Under the pieces are notes generated by a model. That model had not been told where the DNA came from. It did no database searches and was given only the letters and a program-made list of their open reading frames with translations. Of a stretch of DNA of 64,000 nucleotides, positions 22,253-34,408 are shown piece by piece. The first letter of the stretch is position 1. Each line of letters begins with the position of its first letter. The DNA is from Miscanthus floridulus. Lineage: Eukaryota; Streptophyta; Magnoliopsida; Poales; Poaceae. The stretch covers positions 116,194,000 to 116,257,999 of the forward strand of contig NC_089597.1 in the NCBI RefSeq assembly GCF_019320115.1. Reading direction: 5' to 3'. The translations under genes and the position numbers were made by a program.

Positions 22253-23741
22253 CTACTTCCGCGGAGGGAGAATCGTTTCTTTTAGCCTGTTCGCCAGGTT
22301 CCACGCAAGGGGAGTCACCGCCTTCTCAATCTCGTCCAGCTCAGTGTCTTCATAGACAGGCGCGAAGCCTTGGCTCATTACCTCCAAGTTGATCTCCTGG
22401 TCATAATGAGAACGGGCAACAGCGAAGGCCTAGGTGATCCCGGCGTGAAAGGCGTCCTCCTCAAGTTGGCCCACCAGCGCCGTGATACCCGCGGCACGAG
22501 CCACGAGCGAGCTGGTTCCCTCTAGCTGCGCCACCCTCAGGGCGTCGATGACCACCCCGACAACGGCTTGCAGAAGGTCATGCTCGTCACTCTCAGTCTG
22601 AAGGATCCCTTGCACTTCGGCGAGCTCCTTGCCCAGCCTGGCAGAGATGCTCTCGGCATCCAACCTTCAGTTCACCGTGGCTCCAAGATCCGCCCGGAGG
22701 GAGTTGACCACCTGACGTGCCTCGTCGTGCTCTCGAACGGCCCGGTCGCGCTCCTCGTGGACCATGCCACGCTCTGAGTGAAGTCTTTCTATGGTTCAGC
22801 GTAGCTCGTCCCGCTCCCCGCACAACCGGGTGATCACCTCAGTGTCCCAGTCCACCCTCTGCTGTAGGGCCGTGGACCTATCCTTGGCCTTCCGCTTGAG
22901 ATCCCACTCTGTCTCCAGCTCAGCCAGGACCTCAACGGCCTGCTCACTGGCCATGGCATCCTTTTGGAGCAGCTCATCCTGCTCCTTTCGGATCCTGGCG
23001 GCCACCTTCTTGTCCAGCTTCACCCTCGCCGGCAAGTCCTCGAACATCCCATGGATCTCCTCCATGTCCCGACGTGCCTCGGCCTTCCGCTGCTGGGCGG
23101 CAGCAAGCTACGCGCCCACATCTCCTTGCAGTCGAGCTTCCTCAGTAAGGTGGCCCCATTCTGCCTTTTGCTCATGGAGGAACCGGGACTTGTTCCAGCT
23201 ACGAGCGACGATACACTGAAAAGAAGACCGGTATCAAAAACACGAAAACACAAAAATACGTGAAGAAAGAAGAAAACGAGGGAGAAGATCAAGCTTATAC
23301 CCGGCCAATAGGAATGAGGATTTCGTGCAGGGCACCACTGGCCTGGCTCAAGTCATCCATCATAGCCGAGAACCCAATGTCAAGATTCTCTCGCTTCATG
23401 CTCTCGGCAGCATCATCAAGCGTGAAAAGATCTGATGTTGGGTCCTCGGCGGCCATCCACTAGAGCGGCGGCTCCCCCCGCGTGGGGGAGCGGCTGCCCC
23501 CCAACAATAGGGCCGGGGGGTGACCTCCTGCGGGTCCTCTCCACCACCGCCACGATGCCTGAAGACCCTCCGGCCATGTCCTCCTCCATCCGGCCTGCCT
23601 CGGGCGCTGCAGCCTGGGCCACCGGTGGCGCGGATTGCGCCGCCCCCTCGGACTCCACCATGGCAACATCCGACCCTGCCAGGCTTGTCGTGGTCACGGT
23701 CACCTCTGTCTGGGCCACCAGCGGCACGGACTGCGCTGCTC
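22253..23741 (-). pseudogene. Antisense Tat gene, C-terminal half, unit A
   Basis: On the minus strand an exon ends LHEILIPIGR before GTATAAGC. An 85-bp intron (23216-23300) ends CTTTTCAG, and the next exon is a long, charged, heptad-rich segment (EEIHGMFEDLPARVKLDKK, then ELETEWDLKRKAKDR), likely a coiled coil. A conserved tail with AFAVARSHYDQEINLEVMSQ and a C-terminal LPPRK ends at a TAG (22253-22255). The upstream exon includes DPTSDLFTLDDAAESMKREN. In-frame stops interrupt it at about four places. The N-terminal half is missing from unit A because the copia LTR begins at 23742. It is the extra antisense ORF known from Tat-lineage elements; its role is unknown. Confidence 0.75.
23216..23300 (-). 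other. Intron in the antisense Tat gene, unit A
   Basis: Donor GTATAAGC and acceptor CTTCTTTTCAG on the minus strand, 85 bp, T-rich; removing it joins two open segments. The same intron lies at 39003-39087 in unit B. Confidence 0.65.
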
Positions 23742-25590
23742 CGAAAGTGCATCTAGCCCTTTAGTGGGTTTTGGATGATTGAATGACAACGCGATTAAAG
23801 GTCTAACCCATTTGCTAAGTGTGAACAGGTAATAAGGTATCTCACAGGTACTTAATGAAAGCCAAAATGATGTGTTGTTGTATAAACAATCTAGTTCAAG
23901 CACAAGACAACAATGCAAATGGAATTCATGCAAATGCTTATTTATTGTGGGATTTCCATGTACTATGTGAAAGCAAGCTCATGAGTATTAGTTAATGAGA
24001 CATGAGGGATTGCATATGGAATGGTCTCATATTTGAAGCTTGCTAAATTGAAATGAAAAAGATAACAATACATATGAATGGATGATTCAACACAAGATGT
24101 GACTTGATGGCTTGAGATGGTGAAGATAGCAACGAAAGGCATCAAGGTACTAAGCAAGGGTGAAGGGCAAGCGATGGCTTGGCGGCCGAAGAACCTAGCT
24201 AGGGTGAAGAAGAAAGTACTTGCATTTAGTTGAGGTACTAATCAAGCTAAGATGGTCATATTGATGTGAAGGATCAAATCTATAATGAAGTATTTGATGG
24301 AAGTGACTTGATACATTTGGGATTATTCAAATTTGATGAATGGAATCAAGTCACGTGCTCAAGATGGCTATGCTCAAGTGATAAAGATCAAAGTTGACAT
24401 GCTGGCACCCTCACTTGGTGAAGATTGGAATACAGGGCTTCAGAGTGAAAGAGATCAACTCAAAAGGTTTAATTTCATTATACTTTTAAATTTGAGTTAA
24501 TAGGAATGCCGTACTATCAAGAGAGATGCATCATGTTGATAGATAATGTTTCATAAGTGCTTAAGCCAACCCATGTGAGTTTTGAGTGTTTGAGAGACAA
24601 ATGAGCTAACTGATTTCTCGCTGGTCTGGCAATACCGGACGTGTCCGGTATTTGCCCAGCAGCTGTAAAATTGTTGTTCTCGGGTTGGTTCGTCGGGAGT
24701 TCCGACGTAGGTTGGGAGTTCCGACGGTCGGGAGTTCCGGCAATGGTCGGGAGTTCCGACGTCTTGCACTTTAACTGACATTGGAGGGTTCACTGTCCTG
24801 GTCATACCGGATGTGTCCGGTATTCATACCAGACGTGTCCGGTATTCATGACCAGAGGCCAATGATTACTTTTCAAAGCCTTGAGGGTCGGGAGTTCCGA
24901 CGGTCGGGAGTTTCGGCAATGAGTCGGGAGTTCCGACACCTCACATACTTTAACTCAGTTACATGGTTTTCAAAATTGCTGAGGGTCGGGAGTTCCGGTA
25001 TTCATCGGGAGTTCTGGCACCTCACATTGACACTATAACTTAGTTACCGTTGGGGCAGTGTAAGTCATACCGGACGTGTCCGGTATGGTAACGGCTAGTT
25101 TTTCTAAGTGGGCTATAAATGCCCCCAAGCCTCCACCTTTGGAGGCTGCTGATTCTGCTGATACACACACACGTTTTTGAGCATTGCCAACTCTCCCAAC
25201 CCTCTCTTAGTGAGTGATCGATCAAATTTGCCAAATCAAATTGTGGGTTGAGTGAAATTCAAAAAGAGAGCAATCCAACCACTTGAGCACTTGTGCATAT
25301 TGTCAATTACGTGATTCGCATTTGTTACTCTTGGACTCTTCGGTCCTAGACGGTTAGGCATCACCAGAGAGCACCCGAGAGATTGTGGTGTGCCACAGAA
25401 AGTTTATAACGGTCGATTCCGCCGCCTCAGAATCATTTAGTGGAAGGAGGAAAAGGAGTTGGAAAAGACTCCGGCTAGAGTGACCTTCGTGGTACCCTCT
25501 AGGGCTGACCTTCGCTAGGTCGCCCGCTGCCCCCTCAACGGAGAGTAGGACTCGAACGAGTCCGAACTTCGGTAAAACAAATATCGTGTC
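23742..25590 (+). mobile_element. Copia-type LTR, left 1.85 kb only (end of unit A)
   Basis: Homologous to the left 80 percent of the LTRs at 39529 and 48457, and preceded by TGCTC (23737-23741), the target duplication of the full element. It breaks off at GTGTC (25590), where the MITE sequence of unit B begins. It has the same two palindrome families as the full LTR and a TATA box (TATAAAT) at 25114-25120. It is not a solo LTR: the right part is absent. Confidence 0.88.
24632..25086. repeat. Palindrome clusters in the copia LTR
   Basis: ATACCGGACGTGTCCGGTAT and close variants lie at 24632, 24804, 24826 and 25067. GTCGGGAGTTCCGAC and variants lie at 24692, 24711, 24727, 24746, 24887, 24903, 24923, 24985 and 25003. 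Each motif is itself an inverted repeat. The same set occurs in both LTRs of the full-length element. Confidence 0.9.
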
Positions 25591-25871
25591 AAATTTTAGT
25601 CCATGTCACATCGGACGTTCGGATGCTATTTAGGAGAACTAAATATGAGTTAATTAAAAAACTAATTACAAGATGGAGACTAATTTACGAGACGAATTTA
25701 TTAAGCCTAATTAGTCCATCATTAGCACATATTTACTGTAGCACCACATTGTCAAATCATGGGCTAATTAGGCTTAAAAAAATTCGTCTCGCAAATTAGT
25801 CACAATCTGTGCAATTAGTTATTTTTTCATCTATATTTAATACTCCATGCATGTGTCCAAAACATCCGATG
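25591..25871. mobile_element. Tourist-like MITE, both ends truncated, unit B
   Basis: Copy of 9870-10150; the left 23 bp are absent at the duplication junction. Confidence 0.7.
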
Positions 25872-27030
25872 GCGTGCAGCAGGAAACACAAGTTTCCCCT
25901 TCCCCCTCTGCTCGACCTAGGACGCCCCCCTCTTCTTTTCACGACCTCTTCTCCTTCCCTAGCACCTCCCACACAGCAGAAATTACGATGGGAAAAGGAG
26001 CAAATTGGATTGAAGAGAAGGGATTGATGAAGTGCTGCATATTGGACGCAGATCGGCTTTTCCCCCACCCTTTTTGTTGCTGCACATATTAGATGCTTCT
26101 TGATCTTGGGGTTTGCTGTTTAGAGGAGGTAGAATCATCATTAGGGTTCTGATGTAGGTTCTGCTGATTGACAGCTTGACTGGCGTGGCTGTTTCTATGG
26201 TTTCGGCCCTTAAAATGACTTTTCTCCGAATATGGATAATAAGAAAGTTGTACATAATTTAATTATCTTTCTTTTGTAGAAAATTCAGTATTTTTCGCAG
26301 ACTGTTCTTCAGATATGGATGGTAGAAGCGACTGTTGTTTTCTGAATGTTCAGAAAGTGTTAACGGAGACATGGCCCAATTTTAGGGGACCTAATGATTA
26401 AATATCTGAATATTTACAACTACAAAGTTGTTGCTCACCTAATGTTATATGGTTTTGTGAAATTTCAGATTTTTTTGGCAAGTGTTTAGGATATATGGTT
26501 CTTTTATCCTTAGCTGCCTGAAAACCGTTGGAGAGTTGTTATAGTCTGTTTTACGCTGCATTAGCACCTGTTAGCATCTAGAATCAAATTAAAGTAACTA
26601 AATAAAAGTTATAGGTTTTCTTTGTAGATTGCTACTATGTATTTGTTTTCTATCATACCTATTTATAAATCAAAGATATAAAATGTGAAGCAGTGCTGCT
26701 GCAATTAGTTACAAAACCAATACTCGTTTTTACTGTTTATGGGGTTGGGCCGTAGGAGTGCTTTGCTACTGTTTGCCACATGTTTATGTGAGTGTATGCT
26801 GAGTTTGTATCCTCAAAAGGTGGTAGTGCTCCGTATCGCGTCTAGAGCGGTCATCACTTTTGGTTGAAGGCAAGTGAATGTAGCGGTGGTTTGCCACCGT
26901 TTGGCTTGTTATTTTCATCATGTTTATAATAATGTCATACCACTAATAACCAAACCTTGTGATCTTTGATTATTCAACATTATTTCATTGTCGCCGGTAT
27001 TATTTATTTATTTATGCGGTAGATGCTTTA
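25872..27030. other. Unclassified flank, unit B
   Basis: Copy of 10151-11311 with frequent one-base gains and losses, often in homopolymers. The target-site copy before the LTR is garbled (CTTTATT for CTATT). No gene. Confidence 0.5.
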
Positions 27031-27032
27031 TT

Positions 27033-28212
27033 TGCTGGGGGGTCTAAATTTTTACCGGGGTATCTAATGAGGCGGAATTACATGGGCCCATCGAACGTTG
27101 ACCACTTCCGATCGGACGGAAAGTTGCTGCGTTTTTTGGTCCGAACGACGGAAGACTGGTTCCGACTTCGCCCGACTCTCGAGGGCTAGGCTTCCGCCTC
27201 GCCCGACGGCTAAGGGCTGGCTCGCAATCGCCTAACCCCATAGGGGCTGGCTCCGCATCGCTCCCGACCCCTCGAGGGCTAGGCTCCGCCTCGCCCGACG
27301 GCCGAGGGCAGACTCCGCCTCGCCCGACGAGTACATCCCTGCGCCTTCATAATGATGAGCACAGGGTACGACATGACATTCGAGTCAAACGCAGCACCAA
27401 GGACCATGTCCTGCACCGCGGCAGGAAAGTACCGCCAGGGTACGACGGGATGGACGCTTTAGACCATTCTGGGCATGGCCGAGTCCGAATGGTGTTGTAG
27501 GCAGCCGCCTTCAGCCCTCGGACACGAAACCTGACATAGACATACGACAACCACTACGGTCCAAGAAGAGACTCGCGCCCTCTACAGTGACGAACGTACA
27601 GTCACCGCGCCGTCCGCTCCCCACAGGGCTACAGGTCAACACCCTTGTCCGACACGCCGCCCGGAGGGGCGGACGGGACAGTGACCACTTGCAGATCCGG
27701 TAAGGGCATGGCGTCGTCAGCGCACAGGGCATCCGGCGAACGTGCCAATCCCTGACACCAGTCTGGCCGTGTCAGCGAGGCTGGCTCAGCGGGAAAGGAG
27801 GACCCAACACCTTCGGGGGGGCTTCTTGGCCTCTGGTTTTCTCTTTTCTCCCATCTGTAACCCCTGCTCCCCCCTTGGTCTATAAAAGGGAGGGCAGGCC
27901 CCCCACTAAGGGGATCGACTCTTGACAGATAAGTTCAACACACACGACACTTCACACACAGCTGAGCAGCGACCAAGCTCTCGGCGACCTTTTCGACCAT
28001 TCCATCAGAGACTTGGGACCCGATCCCTCTCTCGACAGTTTGTACCCCCTACTACGAACCTTTTTCGGTACTAATAACACGAGCAAGTAGCAGACTGGAC
28101 ATAGGGACGTTTGGCTGAACCAGTATAAACCTCATGGTCCTTTAGTGCACCATCGGGTCCTAACGCACATCAATTATAAATTTACTAGCCGTGTTGTTTC
28201 GAAACACCGACA
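27033..28212 (+). mobile_element. 5' LTR of the Tat element, unit B
   Basis: Duplicate of 11312-12473, starting TGCTGGGGG (altered TGTCGGGGG) and ending AACACCGACA. The first 250 bp are especially indel-rich. The TATA box TATAAAAG is intact at 27881-27888. Confidence 0.85.
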
Positions 28213-28262
28213 GTTGGCATGTGCCAGGTAGGGGCCTTTGTGCGTTCCAAATCAGGCCTCGG

Positions 28263-31200
28263 ATGGCTAACCACGCAATCAGCTGGTCCTAGGCGCACAC
28301 GTGCATTTCAGTGACCTAGACTTCATCGTCACTGGTGGGAGGAGAGTTGGCGTTGGCCCATCTCACCATCCAACCTCTCCCCTCCATCGGCTCTGGCTAT
28401 CGGAGGCTTGAGGGCCAGCCCGGCGTCTCCCTTGGACCCCTAGCCATCCTAGGGCAGGCCCCGTGCCGCCCTCACCCTCTCTCCGAAACGCTCCACACAG
28501 AGCGCCTCGATGGCATTTCCATTCGGTCTTTGCAATGCCACAACGACCGTAAGCCACCTTGTGGCCCAGCATGTGATCTCATCCCCCGCGAACAATGAGT
28601 TCGTGGGGGATGATCGAAAGCGTCATAGAATCCCTCCATGGCCTCCTCACAGAGGGTCTGGGGTCGAACTTTGGCTCTAACTCCAGCAGGGGAAGCCATC
28701 ATCCCTCCCAGGAATGCTTCATGGCAGAAGAACCTCCGAGGGACACGTCGAAAGCGCCTCCGAGAAGGAGGTCACCCCGGCGGGCAACCTCAGTGATGGA
28801 ACCAAAGGAAGAATGGTGGTCCCATCCCACATAGGGGTGGAGCAGTTTAAAAGCCTGAAAATGGGAGATCAACAAGGCCGTACAACAGCTGGTTCGGGAA
28901 TACACGTTGGTGGATCGGGAGATTGAAAGTCGCGGAGACGGTGGGCACGCACATGCTGTAGCCCGCGACGTGAACCGAAGGATCATCGCCGATGATGAAA
29001 CCCTTCCTCGCTTTGCTTGGGTGAGCCAAAACATCACCGCCGCCACGGCCTTGCTCCATGGCCTTCTAGAGGCCGCAACGCCCGAGGATCGCTGGGCCCA
29101 CCATGAACATCCGCACGCTGCTCGAGCGTGCGGTGGCGTAGCAGGCGAAAAGCTCGTTGTCTCGACGATTGCGAGCTCGACACCAGCCAGCGTATGCCCT
29201 CAGTACGTCCTACCAAGACGCCTTAGTCCACCAAGCACCACAAGGTGGTGGGCCAGCGCATTGCGACCTAGATACATCAGCGTCTCGGCTGCAGACCGCG
29301 ACGCATGCAGCACCATCGATGCCCGCAGCGCACACCTACGGTGACCCAAGGGAAGGAGCCTGCCATGGCTATCATCCTCGACGCGACAAATGCTATGACA
29401 GCGGCGAGGACCGGAGCCCAAGCCCGACCTGCCAGGCCCTCAGGCCTTCGACCGACACATCCCTAACGCTGCGTTCCCACCAATGTTCGACCACCTACCA
29501 ACATCCCTAAGTACCCGGGGAGACAAACCCGGGCTTTGGCTTGAAGACTATCGGCTTGCCTATCAAGCCGGTGGTACGGATAATGATGACTTCATTATCC
29601 GCAACCTTCCACTGTTCCTCGCCGATTCGACACGAGCGTGGTTGGAGCACCTTCCGTCCGACGCCATCCAAGGTTGGGCGGACCTAAGGGAGATCTTTGT
29701 GGGAAACTTCTAGGGCATGTACAAGCGTCCTAGGAACCCCTAGGACCTCAAGAACTATCGCTAGAAGGCCAGCGAAACCCTCTGTGGGTACATCCGGTGC
29801 TTCTCCCGACAGTGCAACGAGCTCCTTAACATCGCCGACGCCGACATGATAGGAGCCTTCCTGTCTGGGACAACCTACGAGTCTTTGGTTCAAAAGCTGG
29901 GACGCAAGGGCCCACAGTCCACCAAGGAACTCCTGGACATCGCCACCAGCCACACCTCAGGAGAGGAGGCGGTCAGAGCAATCTTCGACCGTTCCGATGG
30001 CAAGGCGAGGCAGGACGAGGGCGCCGAGCGAAGGCGCCTCCAACCATTTCTGCCAAAAGGAAGAATAAGAAGCAACGGCGCGACGACTCGCTCGTGGCCG
30101 CTGCCGACAGCAAGGTGGACGGAAGCCCGCGGAGGGCACTCTGAATCACTTCGAAAAAAATGCTCGAGGGGCTGTGCCCGAACCACGTCCTTTCCCGATA
30201 AACATCTGCTCAAGGACTCTGGCCTCATGCGGAAGTTCTTGGCCGGAAGCACCAACAAAGGGGAGTCAGGGGAAGGAACCTGCCCACTTACCGACGATGA
30301 CGCCGAGGAGAAGGACGAATGCTTTCTGAATGCCGAACTGCTTACCTTATGATCTTCGAGGGATCGGCGGCCTATGACTCCAAACGCCGTTAGAAGGTCG
30401 CACGCCGCGAGGTCTACTATGGCCCGAACCGGCCACACCTGCCCTTCCTTCAGTGGTCAGAAGTCCGCCACAACCTTCGACCGGACCGACCATCCGGACT
30501 ACCAGTCCCGCACCCAGGGTAGGTATCCGCTTGTCATTCGACCCGATCGTCGGCCCAAAGCGGCTCACCAAAGTACTGATGGACGGAGGCAGCGGCCTCA
30601 ACATCATGTACGCCAAGACGCTCGACGAGATGGGCAGTCGACCGGACGAACCTCCGCCCAACCCGAGCACCCTTTCACGGCATTGTGCCCAGGAAATAGG
30701 CCATGCCACTAGGACAGATCGATCTGCCCATCACCTTTGGGGATCAGTTCAATTACAGGACCGAGACCCTCACCTTCGAGGTGGTTGGGTTCCCCAGGAA
30801 CCTTCCACGCCATCTTGGGACGACCATGCTACGCGAAGTTCATGGCCGTCCCCAACTACACATACCTCAAGCTAAGATGTCGGGCCCCCACGGGGTCATC
30901 ACCATCGGCACCTCCTTCCAGCGGGCCTACGAGTGCGAGGTCGAGTGCTGCGGCCACGCCACAGCAATCGTCGCCTCGGGGAACTCGCCGCCCTCAAGGA
31001 GGAGGTCGCCGAAGAAGCGCCCGACGCGAAGAAATCAACCAGGGTCGTTCGAATCGGCAGAGGGCTCCAAGGAGGTCCTCATAGATCCCCAGCAGCTCTG
31101 AGGGTAAAATGGTATGCATTGGTACCATGCTCTCCTCCGAATAGGAAAGCGCGCTCGTCGACTTCCTCCGCAACAACAAAGACATCTTTGCGTGGAAACC

Positions 31201-34200
31201 CTCGGATATGCCAGGCATCCCAAGGGAGGTCGCCGAGCATACCTTGAAAATCCACCCAGGCTCCAAGCCGGTGAAGCAACGCCTGCGCCGCTTCGACGAG
31301 GAAAAGCGCAGGGCCATCGGTGAAGAGATAGCAAAACTGTTGGCCACCGGATTCATCAGGGAAGTACACCACCAGAGTGGTTAGCAAATCCCATTCTTGT
31401 ACGAAAGAAGAGCGGGAAATGGAGGATGTGTGTCGACTACACGGGTCTCAACAAGGCAGTGCCCAAAGGACCCGTTTCCTTTGCCTGCATAGACCAAATA
31501 GTCGATTCTACCTCAGGGTGCGAAACCCTCTGCTTCCTTGATGCGTACTCCGGCTACCACCAAATCGCTGATGAGAGAGTCCGACCAGCTCGCGACGTCT
31601 TTTATCACCCCCTTCGGATCGTTCTGCTACATCTCAATGCCGTTCAGGTCTAAAGAACACTGGGGCTACTTACCAGCGCTGTATGCTCAACTGCTTCGGG
31701 GACCTCATCAGGCGGACCATTGAGGCCTACGTCGACGACATCGTAGTTAAGTCCAAACGGGCTGGCCACCTTGTCACCGATCTTGAACAAACCTTTGCTA
31801 AACTCTGGGCAATGGCATCAAACTCAATCCCGAGAAGTGTGTTTTTCGGGGTCCCGAGGGGCATGCTGCTCGGCTTCATCATCTTCGAGCGTGGCATCGA
31901 AGCCAACCCGAGAAAATCTCAGCCATCACAAGGATGGGCCTCGATCCAGAACATAAAGGGGGTTCAGCGGATCATAGGGTGCCTCGCCGCCCTCAGCCAA
32001 TTCATCTCGCGCCTCGGCGAACTGAGGACTCCCCCTTTATCGACTCCTGAAGAAAGCCGAACCGCTTCGAGTGGACAGCCGAGGCCCAGGAGGCGCTTGA
32101 CATGGTCAAGCTACTTCTAACAAAACCCCTTGGTCCTAGTTCCTCCAAGCGACGGAGAATCCCTCCTGCTTAACATAGCGGCCACCACGCAAGTGGTCAG
32201 CGCTGCCCTAGTAGTAGAGCGGAAAGAAGAGGGGCACGCCCTCAAGGTGCAGCGCCCTGTGTACTTCATCAGCGAGGTACTAGTCTGACTCCAAAACCCG
32301 CTACTCCCAAATCCAGAAGCTCCTATACGCGTCCTCATCACCAAGAGGAAGCTACTGCCATTACTTCGAGTCACACCCTGTGACTAGTCGTACATCAGTT
32401 CCCCCTCGGTGAGGTCAGTCCATAGCCAGGATGACCATAAGGGAAGAACCGCAAAGTGGGCACTCGAGCTGATGGATCAAGGCATCGCGTATGCCCCCCA
32501 ACGGGATCAAGTCCCAGGTGCTGGCTGACTTCATCGCGGAGATGGACCGAGGTCCAGATGCCGCTGGCGGTCATCGATCAAGAGTACTGGACAATGTACT
32601 TCGATGGGCCCCTGATGAAGAAGGGCACCGGTGCGGGGCTGGTCTTCGTATCACCCCTCGGGGTCCGCATAAGGTACATGGTTTGGCTCCATTTCCCCTC
32701 ATCAAATAATATGGCCGAATACGAGGCACTCGTCAATGGCCTACGCATCGCCATCGAGCTGGGCATCCGATGCCTCAACATTTGGGGTGACTCTCAGTTG
32801 GTCATTAACCAAGTCATGAAGGAGTCCAGCTGCCACAACGCCAAGATGGTTGCGTACTGCCAAGAAGTCCGACGGCTGGAGGACAAATTCGACGGCCTCA
32901 AACTTAATCACATCCTGAGGCGCCTCAACAAGGCGGCCGATGCACTCACGAAGGCGATGTCTGGTCAAGAGCCGGTGCGAATGGGCATCTTCGCCAGCGA
33001 CCAACACAAACCCTCAGTGCGCTATGAAGGGTCAGAGCGGGCCGACGATGGCCTATCTGATCCGGCCCCTAGGGCTGACCAGCCGACTGCTTCCGTCGAC
33101 CCTGAGGTCATGGAGCCTGAAGAGGATCCTAGCAGCAGAGCCCGACCCTCTAGACGACTGGAGAACTGCTCTACCTCGACTACCTCCTCCTGCAACCACA
33201 CTACCGACGAACAAGATGGAGGCTCGACGGCTCGCACGTCGCACCAAGTCCTTCGTTCTTGTAGAGGGCAACTCTACAAACTGAGCCACACACGGGATCC
33301 TATTGCTCTGTATCCCCAGCGAACAGGGAAGACTTCTGCTAAGCGACATCCACTGGTGGGGTCTCTGGTCACCATTGCCGCTGCCGAGGACCTTGGTTGG
33401 AAACTCATTCCGACTAGGGCTTCTACTAGGCCCACTACAGTAGCCGACGCCGAGCAAATCATACGCACCTACGAAGGGTGTTCAGTACTACGCTTCGGCA
33501 AACTCACCTCCCGGCCCAGGCACTCCAGATGATCCCCATCACATGGCCCTTTCGTGGTCTGGGGGCTCGACCTGGTTGGGCCACTCAAAAAGGCGCCTAG
33601 GGGCTTGACCCACCTACTTGTCACCGTAGACAAGTTACAAAATGGATCGAAGCTCGACCGATCTCCACTGATCAAATCTAAGCAAGCTGTGTTGTTCTTC
33701 CTCGACATCATCATCGCTTTGGAGTACCAAACTCCTATCATCATAGACAACAACATGTAGTTCACCGGCAAGAAATTCATTAGGTTCTGTGATGAACAAC
33801 ACATCCGGGTCGATTGGGTGACCGTCGCGCACCCCTAGACGAATGGGCAGGTTAAGCGCGCAAACGGCATGCTCTTATAGGGCCTCAAGCCAAGGATCTT
33901 CAACTGGTTGAACAAGTTTGGCACACGCTGGGTCGCAAAGCTCCTGGCGGTGCTCTGGAGCCTAAGGACAACTCCCAGCCAGGCCACCTAGCTACACACC
34001 TTTCTTCATGGTCTATGGTTCTGAGGCCATTCTCTGATGGACCTCGACTATGGAGCGCCAAGAATCAGAGCATACGACGAACAGGGAGCTGAGGCATCCC
34101 ACCAAGATGCCATGGACCAACTAGACGAAGCCCACGACATCGCCCTCCTCCATTCGGCCAAGTACCAGCAGGCGTTGCGACGGTACCACAGCCGACGGGT

Positions 34201-34408
34201 GTGGGACCTAAGCCTTCAACATCGGAGACCTTGTCCTCCTGCCTCGATAAGAGCAACAAGGATCAGCCACAAAGCTCTCCCCACCCTAGGAGGGGCCATA
34301 CGTCATCGCGGAAGTACTCGGCTAGGCACCTACAAGTTGAAAACCATCAACGGCGAGGTCTTCACCAACGCCTGGAACATTGAGCAGCTATGTCGCTTTT
34401 ACCCTTAA
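28263..34408 (+). pseudogene. Tat-type gag-pol polyprotein, unit B (frameshifted)
   Basis: The domain order is the same as in 12522-18603. Intact segments are gag (29520-29710, and 29846 on), RT start (31426-31650), a 358-codon frame holding RNase H (32456-33532), and pieces of integrase (33554-34408). Frame changes occur every few hundred bases. At least ten codons that are stops in unit A are sense here (seven CAG, one TGG, two CGA), while the stops at 29711, 31143, 33758 and 33878 are shared. The last segment ends at the TAA at 34406-34408. It is inactive. Confidence 0.85.

Larger units (their letters stand above)
9870..25590. repeat. Tandem segmental duplication, unit A (15.72 kb)
   Basis: Unit A runs from inside the MITE, through the left flank, the Tat 5' LTR, gag-pol, the 3' spacer and the antisense gene, to 1.85 kb into the copia 5' LTR, where GTGTC (25586-25590) joins AAATTTTAG, the sequence found at 9870. 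The same order repeats from 25591. Both units share the same left flank before the Tat LTR and the same copia insertion site, so the duplication postdates both insertions, or is an assembly artefact. Confidence 0.92.

Noticed and set aside
11312..23741. Two independent Tat insertions (one per unit)
   Set aside because: Both units share the same left flank and the same copia insertion point; only one right end with the CTATT target copy exists (55084-55088).
24632..25086. Palindromes as intrinsic terminators or operators of the bacterial kind
   Set aside because: The setting is a plant LTR retrotransposon; no bacterial genes are present.
23742..25590. Solo copia LTR
   Set aside because: The right end, about 0.4 kb, is missing and the break coincides with the duplication junction, so it is a cut copy of the full element's 5' LTR.
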